A program made the translations under genes and the position numbers. Under the pieces are notes generated by a model that worked only from the letters and a program-made list of their open reading frames with translations, did no database searches and was not told the origin of the DNA. From the NCBI RefSeq assembly GCF_011075055.1, contig NC_058140.1, forward strand, positions 18,353,945-18,417,944: a DNA stretch of 64,000 nt, written 5' to 3'. Positions 56,267-64,000 of this stretch are shown here, piece by piece. The DNA is from Mangifera indica. Its lineage: Eukaryota; Streptophyta; Magnoliopsida; Sapindales; Anacardiaceae. The number at the start of each line of letters is the position of its first letter. Position 1 is the stretch's first letter.

Positions 56267-56957
56267 TAACGTTGAGGAGGACAAGAGCCTTGGTGAATAT
56301 GTGAAGATCTCATGAAGCTCAAACTTTTGTTTGTTGTTCTTCGTTAGCCTTGTTTTATATTATGAAAGCTCTTGCTTCCAAATTATATCTATGTATCTCT
56401 TCAAAGGCTTTGCCTAATAAATAAAGGCTTAATAGTTCCTAAAGTTTATGAGTTTGTTGTTGGAGGATTGATTTACTTTTGGATTTCCTTTTGTTTATAT
56501 TGTTAATTACCTAGACCTCCACAAACATCAATATTTATAAAGGAATTTCTTAAAAGGGACTAATTTTTTTTTTTATTGTATTTGGTTATTTCAGTTGCAA
56601 TAAAAAATATGAAAAAGGAGACGAAGAAATTGTGACACTTAATACATATGAGCTATAGATTTATGATTTTATTTTTGAGTTTTATAATACAAAATACGTC
56701 TTAATAATTTAAATAGCTCATAAGCTATATAATTATCTCATATTGTGATGTGATATGTCTATACTTTATTGATGTAAGATTCATTTAAATGTCACAATCA
56801 TCCTACTTACGGGACTCAATGTCTTCGTTGAGATTTATCTCACCGTTACTCAAGAAGACACACGTAGAGTGGATTGAAATACTATCCATTCTAGTTGTTG
56901 CCAAGAAATCTAGTGCAAATAGGCTCAAATAGATTTATATATCTTTTATAAAGCCAA

Positions 56958-56999
<42 letters not shown>

Positions 57000-57042
57000 C
57001 TAAAGGTTCATTAATTTGCTATAGTTGACAAATTTTTAAATG
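56267..57042. other. Spacer with a (TA)n microsatellite
   Basis: 3' UTR of lysine-rich gene 1, then AT-rich spacer. A TA dinucleotide run of roughly 45 bp occupies about 56950-56995. No other feature. Confidence 0.6.
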
Positions 57043-57711
57043 GGCCAAGGGACTATTTTCCCCTCAAGTTTTAATCCAAAGTTTTACCTATGAGTCATCT
57101 ATTGTTAGAATTTTTTATTAAAGATAAGATAAAATTATTATTTTACTAATAATATTAAAAATATAAAATTTCTTATATTTTTCTCCCAAAGTTTTAAAAA
57201 CTAACGACTTCACTCCTACCTAAAGTTTTATAATTTTGAAAATTCAGATCCCCCCCCCCCCCCCCACCTAAAATTTTTTCTTCACCTCTTTAGCTACCGT
57301 CTTTGACGCCAACGACCTCTCCTTTCTACCCTAAACCATTGGCGAGTGCATGGGAAGCGATTTGCTCCAAAGCATTTCCTGTGCATCGGTCAATTGTTTT
57401 GGTTAGAAAAGAGAGGTTGTTGAAGCCGGAGTGGTGAAGAAAAAATTTGGGAGGGGGAGGGAGGGAATGTGACTTTTCAAAATTAGAAAACTTTAGATAT
57501 GGGTGGAGTTATTAGTTTTTAAAACTTAGATGAAAAATATAATAAATTTTATATATTTTTTAATATTATTAGTAAAATGACGATTTTACTTTTGTCTCTA
57601 TAAAAAATTTCTAACAACAGTTGACTCATAGTGGAACTTTGGGTTTTTCAAATCTTATGAGTGCGACTTGGAGAACATATTAAAACTTGGGTGGGATATA
57701 GTCCTTTGGCC
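57043..57711. mobile_element. Miniature Mutator-like element, family A copy 6 (complete)
   Basis: Left end GGCCAAGGGACTATTTTCCC; reverse complement of the right end GGCCAAAGGACTATATCCCA. Flanks TTTTAAATG (57034-57042) and TTTTTAATG (57712-57720) form a 9-bp target-site duplication with one mismatch. The inner arms share AAATTATTATTTTACTAATAATATT and its complement. A run of 16 C lies at 57250-57265, and the centre is GC-richer (CGCCAACGACC...) with no intact frame. It is 669 bp and non-autonomous. Confidence 0.8.
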
Positions 57712-57783
57712 TTTTTAATGAATCAAACTGTTTGGCGTACGTGTGAAATATTTGATAATCGAGATGACAACAGGGTGAGTGGG

Positions 57784-58031
57784 GGTGAAATAATTTAATC
57801 CCCATTTTTTTCTTGCAAGAGAAACCCTTGTCTTCATCTTGTTCCCAATATAGGGATGATGGAAAATACCCTTCCCCTCCTATCTCCACTGGAAAAATTC
57901 TTCACACGGTGAAATAATTTAATCCCCATTTTTTTCTTGCAAGAGAAACCCTTGTCTTCATCTTGTTCCCAATATAGGGATGATGGAAAATACCCTTCCC
58001 CTCCTATCTCCACTGGAAAAATTCTTCACAC
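57784..58031. repeat. Perfect tandem duplication of 124 bp
   Basis: 57784-57907 and 57908-58031 are identical over 124 bp, starting GGTGAAATAATTTAATCCCC and ending AAAATTCTTCACAC. Zero divergence implies a very recent duplication or an assembly duplication. The unit itself carries no recognised gene. Confidence 0.9.
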
Positions 58032-59165
58032 ATTCCACTCTCTGTTTCTATTAAAAATATAATAAAATATTTATTAAAATTTAATAAATATTTATAATAA
58101 TTTAAAACTTTTAAAGATAATACAATATGTAAGGGTTTAAAAAATATATAATAAAAGAGATAAACTAGAAAGACGATAGATAGGAAGGAGATAAATTAGG
58201 TATATATCTATTAATATCTTTGATTACATAAATTTTATTCATTTTTATCTTTACCTTACCTTATTCCTATCTTATCGCTACCTTTATCATAAAATTCTCT
58301 ACTTATTTGAAGAAGGGTGGAGTGAAGGCCCAATTTCATAGATGAAATTGCTATTTTATGTGATGATGTAACAAGGGGAGGAGCGAATCGTATCTCATGA
58401 AAACAACTAGTGAAGATATTTGAGGCCATTTTAGACCGTTCATATATTTGTGGTTCTCATTTAAAATCCTTTTTCTATTCATGTGGAGCCCACAAGGGTC
58501 AAGTTGCAAAAGTTAACCAAGATCTTTTCAAGATGAAGGATTACTACTCCGTTTAAGGTTATGATAGAAGACTAACTTTTGAGGGCTTTCCGAATGCAAA
58601 AGATCAAATTGGTTTACATATTTTGGGATACTGATTAGTGGTATTTTTATTATAGTTGATAAACTTTAACCTAATTGAACACACATGCATGCGAAGAAGA
58701 ATATAAACATATTCGTTGGAGACTATAAAATCGAAAGTGATGACAAACCATTTTCTTTTTAAATTAATTAGGATAAATATTTTGAAAAAGGAATATCAAG
58801 AACTTGGGAAGTTTGCATTATATGTATCGGCATAAGATGATAGAATGAAGGAATCATGAAGGCCTTTATATTCTGACAACGACAAAAGGATGAGGCAGTG
58901 GTGGATAAAAATTCTCAGGGTGATTACTGATTACCAATAATACCAGTAAAAAAGACGAAAGAATCTGACACAACTGTAACTTAATTTTAAGTGCAATCCA
59001 GGTCATTTATTCCATTCTTTTCAACAGTTTCCATCTCCTTTGTCCCAGTACTCCTGATTCTAATTCCTCACAGTTTCACAACTCTGCAATATATAGCCAT
59101 GTTCCGGAGAAGAGGATACATAAATAGTAGAGCCATTTAGAGATACATATACACACAAAATCATA
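58032..59165. other. Spacer and promoter side of lysine-rich gene 2
   Basis: AT-rich spacer. TATATA at 59090-59095 is the probable TATA box for the gene starting at 59166. Confidence 0.4.
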
Positions 59166-59509
59166 ATGGCATCATTGAAGCATGAGAAACCTGTTGGCAC
59201 CCAAGTCAGTGGACAAAACAAGAAGGAAGCTTCCAAAGTTAGTACCGAAGGTGCACCCAAAGCTTGCTGTTCAAAGTCAGCCCCAAAAACGACTGCTCAA
59301 AAGCCTCAAGAACCTAAGAAGAAGGTATACATATACTTTTGTGTATATATATATATATAATATATATGTCGTTACGTTATTTATACGTGTATTGTGTTAT
59401 ATCTTACTTTTCATATTCTTGATTTACTCGTAATTTGCTTGAGCTAAGGATAAAAAATTTGTGGATTGTGCAGGGATCAAATGGAGGCAAACCAGCAGCG
59501 AAGAATTGA
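59166..59509 (+). CDS. Small lysine-rich protein, tandem copy 2 (unrecognised family)
   Basis: Two exons, 59166-59324 and 59474-59509, encode 64 residues: MASLKHEKPVGTQVSGQNKK, a Lys/Ser/Ala-rich centre with an adjacent Cys pair (KACCSKSAPK), QEPKKK at the exon end, then GSNGGKPAAKN. It shares start, intron position and phase, and C-terminal motif with the gene at 55971, about 3.2 kb upstream on the same strand. The centre is nine residues longer and carries the Cys-Cys pair that copy 1 lacks. No targeting signal is seen. AATAAA near 59652 may be the polyadenylation signal. Function is unknown. Confidence 0.72.
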
Positions 59510-60444
59510 TACGATGTGCGACAAAATCATCAAGACCTGAATTAGTAATAATCTAATTATAAATAACTATATATCAAATATCTCAATTCATATAGACGAG
59601 ACTGGTCATCTATGTAAGTCTTTCTGCAGCTTGTTAGGCTTGCCCTTATGAAATAAAATATTATATTAATAGAGCTTGTTCCATTCAAATAGACGAACTT
59701 TTACAACTGAATAAAGAGGTTTAAGACTAATTATAAGATTTGTAATATATAAATTGATACTTTTACTAATTAATTTTTCTTGGTACCTTAAACAATTATA
59801 CAATACATGTTCATCTTTACAGAGTACTTTCAAGTTTCAACAAAACTTTGATCTCAAACTACCTTTAATTCAGTCATATAATGGATGAAATTAATACATA
59901 ATATATCAAATGTCGCTCTGCATAATTAAATGGTACCATACGAGGGCCTTAATTATAATTTGTAAATGAGTTATCAGTTGGACTATTCTTCAGGCATCAT
60001 GAAGATTGTTTACGGACTTGTCCTGATGGTAAAGCATCAGGACAAAGTTGATGAGTTGATGACTTTCCTCTGGTACCATTGATCATGGAAACCAAATTTG
60101 AAATAGGGTTTAATAATGGGGAGTAGCTTGCGATAGAAATTAACACGGTGGGTCTTGGAACTATGACAAAGTTTGTATTAGCATGCTTGAGAACAGCAAG
60201 AACAAGCTCTCATATTAAAACATAATAACTAAATCATTTTAAAATACACGAAGGAATAGAATGTGTTTGCCTAGAGAAGTACTCAAAGCATACGCGGAGG
60301 CGAAGTTCTTTCCATTAGCTTTCATCGATCAAACACGAACACAAAACATCTACAGTTGAATAACCATAATTACGAAAACCCAGTACTACCTGCCGCAGTT
60401 TGTTAATTTTTCTATGCATCCTTGACTACGAGCTCACAACAGAA
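59510..60444. other. Spacer with a relic of the secreted-peptide promoter block
   Basis: AT-rich spacer. Near 60118-60140 the sequence GGAGTAGCTTGCGATAGAAA followed by TT repeats the upstream block of the two secreted-peptide genes (61379 and 63807). It may mark a third, lost copy. No peptide frame accompanies it. Confidence 0.4.
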
Positions 60445-61011
60445 CTACGGGTAATCACCGTTCCCTTCATACTCCGGCGGAGGCGGAGGTTGGTAACTAA
60501 TATTGCAACGAGTGATAATAATATGTCTATTACCATAAGAGTCATATCTTTCATACGCACAAGTCCCACTGTAACTACTCGGAGCAGGAGGAGGAGGAGA
60601 GGTGTATTGTTGCTCAGTCACATTATTTTGACCTACAGCAGTAACCGGTGGAGATTGACTCACATTTCTTACCGTCTCATAAGTTGTTTCAAATGAGGGG
60701 GGAGGTGGCACAGAAGGCGGAGCATCACCATTGGCAGAACCACTATGATCCGATATACTAGGTTTTGCGCCACTTTTACTTTGGTTATGTCCAGGACCTT
60801 CACCAACAGGAGCTGCCAAAACAAATAACCCGTAAAAATATGTATAGATATAAGTAAATTCGATGCACAGAGACAAGAAAGTGTATATATACACACAGTT
60901 TTGAGGAGGAGAATATAATAATCTTGCCGCAGGGCAACTTGGGATGAAATAGAGAACTGTGATTAAGACAAATCCGGAAATGAAAAGAGAAGAAGTCCTC
61001 TGCCTCTCCAT
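60445..61011 (-). CDS. Small secreted proline-rich peptide, tandem copy 1 (unrecognised family)
   Basis: Two exons, 61011-60897 and 60812-60445, join as PPQN|SPVGEGPGHN and give 160 residues. The N-terminus is a signal peptide (MERQRTSSLFISGFVLITVL...PAA, cleavage near residue 29). RLLYSPPQN follows, then SKSGAKPSISDHSGSANG and Pro-rich PPSVPPPPSF. The C-terminal region holds two cysteines 17 residues apart (CAYERYDSYGNRHIIITRC) and ends in a PPPPPEYEG tail. CTTTATAA at 61045-61052 reads TTATAAAG on the minus strand, a plausible TATA box. The N-terminal half, intron and promoter are nearly identical to the copy at 63150-63619, whereas the C-terminal half is unrelated. Presumably apoplastic. 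A signalling or wall-associated role is a guess. Confidence 0.78.
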   Translation of the reverse strand: MERQRTSSLFISGFVLITVLYFIPSCPAARLLYSPPQNCVYIYTFLSLCIEFTYIYTYFYGLFVLAAPVGEGPGHNQSKSGAKPSISDHSGSANGDAPPSVPPPPSFETTYETVRNVSQSPPVTAVGQNNVTEQQYTSPPPPAPSSYSGTCAYERYDSYGNRHIIITRCNISYQPPPPPEYEGNGDYP

Positions 61012-63149
61012 TTCTTAAGGCTAAGGTAATTTGCTTTTGCATGTCTTTATAAGCTGCATGAGGAGGGGGAGGTGGTAATTACTAATTACATAATTCTTTA
61101 TTTAAAAAAATTAATCCAGGATTAAAATATATTACATTAACATAGCTGTGAAGAGGAACTAAAATAATAAAATTACCTATCTAAATAATAGTATATTACT
61201 ATATAAATAGATAATTTTAAATTAAAAATAAAATAATATTTAATAATTTAATAATAAACTATCACGTATAGTCAAATTTATGCGCATTACTTTTTTTAAG
61301 TATTGTTACTTTTTTGTCATTTCATCCATACCACTGAACACGGGAACTTTAATGTGATTGATGTCTGTATGTCAACGTGGAGTAGCTCGTGATAGAAATT
61401 TATCAGAAGACTTGGTCAGTGTAGGTCCAGCTAGGAAATATGATAGATTGTACTGTATAATTAACAAGGATGTGATGATGTTATGCTGCTTACCTGTAAC
61501 TGGAATGCTACGTTAAGCGTCAACGCATCCCAATTGTGGACTTTTAAACAAGGATGTGAAAGATTTGAATCCAAATTTTTAAAAAGAAATTTTAATTTTT
61601 TATTAATTTTGCTAATTTATATTACATTAATTTGATATTTACTATGTCGTCATTTATATGTTAAACTAATGTATACTGTCAGCTAAATTAGGTTACAAGA
61701 ATCGAGACAAGAGATTAGCATATACAATATCCTTCAAAAGATGTTTACCCTACAAAGCCGTCTAATATGGAGGAGAGAGCTGGGCCTCATATTTCTTACC
61801 AATGTTCATAATAAGTTTGTATGAATTGTCAAAGCTCGTGCTACCTTTTTGTTGTAACATTGCCTGGTATAGACAAAATTCATATACAACAATATTTTGA
61901 AGCTTGAAACAGCCTTCAACTTGATTCCGGAAAGGTTGCCTGATTCTTACGTTAGACGACTTAGAGAGTAAAACTGTTTATATTAATTTCTTTTTTAAAA
62001 ATTCAAGAGTGAATTTTGTATTTAATAGTTTTTTTAGTGGCATCAGGGGTTAATAAGTTATTTAATTGGCTTTGGAGTTGAGAGTAACTTGGTTTTATTG
62101 ACTAGGGATTTAGAGCAATTTCAAATACTCGAGGGATTTTTAAATATAGATATGCATACGGGTTTTGGAGAATTTTCCTTTAAAAAATAAAAAAATAAAT
62201 AAACTAACCAATGTTGTTTGTAAATAGTATAGAGAGGAGGTCAGAAAGATTTTTTTTTATATTTGAGAGGAGGTGAGAGATTCTATCTTAAACTTGTGGG
62301 GAATTATTGAGAAAAAACAAACCTCAGAGGAGGCAAGGGATTGTAAAAATCTTATTTGAATGAGTTGAACTAATTGCATTAGATAAAAACTTTAGATCTA
62401 GTATTTGGTCTCATAACTGTTACATCAAATAAATCAAGGATTTTATCTTTTTAAACTTTTGTTTTTATGTTTGAAATCAAATTCTTTTTTATTCAAACTG
62501 TTTATCAGGACCAAGCTGATTGAACTTGATTATTCCATAGTAAAAAGAAGTGTTTTGGAAAATGAGGAGCATGAAAACTTGATGAGGAATTACTCTTTAT
62601 GATGAGTCCAACTCTATGTATCTGATTTTATCATTAGAAATGACAGTAAGTAATTATATAATTTATTACCATTTTGTTTCTGTATTGAATATCCATACCA
62701 ATTACATTGATAATTACAACTTGTCGATCAGAATATATGTTCTCAATGATGTATGCAGAGTTCATTATCTCTTAATTATAACATGTAGCTAAATAACAAC
62801 CCCTTTGAGAGAGACTTGCGGGGGAGCAAAAATCAGCTAGTATCCCTAAGTCTGCATATCTTATTCCTTGCAATATGAAGATTAACTAGCTCTACCCTGG
62901 GTTAATTTGGACAATAAGGCCTTCAGTCTATAAATCACAGTTTTTGTCGTTTTTGCTGCAAGTAGATAGCATTAATTCCACTTGTGTAAACATATATATA
63001 TCTACATATTGCCATTTGAAACACAAACACAAAATTGCATGAGATTTCAAATGATAGCTGGATCCATGATTATTGCGTAATAAATAATAACAAAACCTTT
63101 TGCTTCGGACCTTGAAGCAGATTGCCTGCCTGGTTAATTAATTAAGGAA
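61012..63149. other. Spacer between the duplicated secreted-peptide genes
   Basis: The part at 61330-61550 (upstream of copy 1) is collinear with 63760-63960 (upstream of copy 2): ACCACTGAA-ACGG-A, GATAGAAATTTAT, GAAGACTTG, ATATGATAGATTG, GGAATGCTA. These mark the duplicated promoter. The remainder is AT-rich, without another gene. Confidence 0.6.
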
Positions 63150-63619
63150 TCACGGTGACGCTCCCCTATTATAAAATCCAACTGGTTCTCTTGGACTACT
63201 TGTCGGTCTCTGAGGCAAACAAGAAGCATATGGTCTACCTCTGCCACATGAAAAGACGGGCTTAGTCCCATTGCGAGTTGCCTCAGAAACCGATATAGAA
63301 GGCGGAGGTGGCACAGAAGGCGGAGACTCACCAATGGCGGAACCACTATGATCCGATATACTAGGTTTTGCGCCGCTTTTACTTTGGCCGTGCTCATCAG
63401 CTTCCCCGACAGGAGCTGCCACAACCAAAAAACCCGTAAACAAATATGTATAGATATAAGCAAATTCGATGCACAGAGACAAGAGAGTGTATATATACAC
63501 GTACAGTTTTGAGGAGGAGAATATAATAATCTTGCGGCAAGGCTAACCGGGATGAAATAGAGAACTGTGGTTAAGACAAATCCGTAAATGAAAAGAGAAC
63601 AAGTCCTCTGCCTCTCCAT
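63150..63619 (-). CDS. Small secreted proline-rich peptide, tandem copy 2 (unrecognised family)
   Basis: Two exons, 63619-63505 and 63415-63150, join as PPQN|SPVGEADEHG and give 126 residues. The signal peptide and the following RLLYSPPQN match copy 1 with few changes (MERQRTCSLFIYGFVLTTVL). SKSGAKPSISDHSGSAIG and PPSVPPPPS are also shared. The C-terminus is different: it has VFSCGRGRPYASCLPQRP, two cysteines eight residues apart, and ends FYNRGASP. TATAAAT on the minus strand (63674-63680) is the likely TATA box. The compact Cys-x8-Cys motif near the end of a secreted precursor looks like a processed peptide, but I cannot assign a family. Intron acceptor and donor are conserved with copy 1. 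Confidence 0.78.
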
Positions 63620-64000
63620 TTCTCAATTTAATTTGCCACTTTCTTAAGGCTGAGGTATTTCGCTTTTGCTAGTATTTATAGCTGAGTAGACATACATATA
63701 GCGTTTCTCTTTGACAAATTCAGTTGGATTGGTTTTTTTTTTTTAAATCTCGTCCAGACCACTGAATACGGAATCTTTAACGTAATGATATTTGTATGTT
63801 AGTATGGAGAAGCTTGTGATAGAAATTTATTGGAAGACTTGACCAGGGTAGGCCTAGGAATATGATAGATTGTTAAGTATTGTACAACAAAGAATGCGCT
63901 GATGTGACCTACCAGTGGAATGCTAAGCTAAGCCTCTACGCATTCCAGTTAAGGACCTTACAGAGAAAAGTATTAGATATAAATAATTTTTTTGGGTACA
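63620..64000 (-). promoter_or_regulatory. Upstream region of secreted-peptide copy 2
   Basis: Promoter of the minus-strand gene. It contains the conserved CTTAAGGCTGAGGTA block near 63642 and the 200-bp block at 63760-63960 shared with the region upstream of copy 1. Confidence 0.5.

Noticed and set aside
57784..58031. CRISPR-like or satellite array
   Set aside because: Only two adjacent identical units without spacers, in a plant nuclear genome.

Overview
The window is nuclear DNA of a flowering plant, a eudicot. Coding exons are short and flanked by GT..AG introns, intergenic DNA is AT-rich, and every recognisable gene has a close Arabidopsis counterpart. I cannot name the species. Ten genes can be modelled exon by exon from splice sites and reading-frame continuity. 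The rest is intergenic DNA with degraded retrotransposons, two families of miniature inverted-repeat elements and one shuffled gene relic.

Layout. 1-1400: arm of a miniature transposon and a broken TauD-type dioxygenase relic. 1438-5939 (-): DCP5, an mRNA-decapping/P-body protein in 8 exons. 7850-16403 (+): a CRWN (CROWDED NUCLEI/NMCP) nuclear-lamina coiled-coil gene of the CRWN2/3 type. Its fourth exon carries two single-base deletions, and intron 5 holds a hAT-type miniature element. 19793-22046 (+): a PII-2-like leucine-rich-repeat surface protein. 26918-27220 (+): an IDA-like signalling peptide precursor. 27.2-34.3 kb: intergenic with retrotransposon remnants. 34378-35154 (-): a DUF617/MIZU-KUSSEI1-like gene. 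38.2-39.7 kb: Ty3/gypsy wreck. 40135-40705 (-): NUDX1 Nudix hydrolase. 41.0-42.0 kb: Copia 3' end with LTR. 50761-54106 (+): ABCG21-type half-size ABC transporter. 55.9-59.5 kb (+): two small lysine-rich protein genes. 60.4-63.6 kb (-): two small secreted proline-rich/two-cysteine proteins, duplicated with their promoters.

The genes do not form a pathway, but their neighbourhood looks ancestral. From memory, CRWN, the LRR gene, the IDA-like gene and NUDX1 sit together in Arabidopsis (At1g68760-68790). CRWN2 and PII-2 are adjacent at At1g13220-13230. ABCG21, a DUF617 gene, IDL1 and an LRR gene cluster at At3g25620-25670. This window carries the members of all three blocks on one segment.

The most interesting items are: (i) a family of miniature Mutator-like elements with GGCCAAA termini, four copies of which show 8-9 bp target-site duplications; (ii) the young tandem pair of secreted peptide genes, whose signal peptides, introns and promoters are conserved while their C-terminal cysteine regions have changed completely; (iii) the tandem pair of unrecognised lysine-rich mini-proteins; (iv) an IDA-like peptide with Arg to Thr in its receptor-binding SKRHN tail; (v) the frameshifted CRWN gene.
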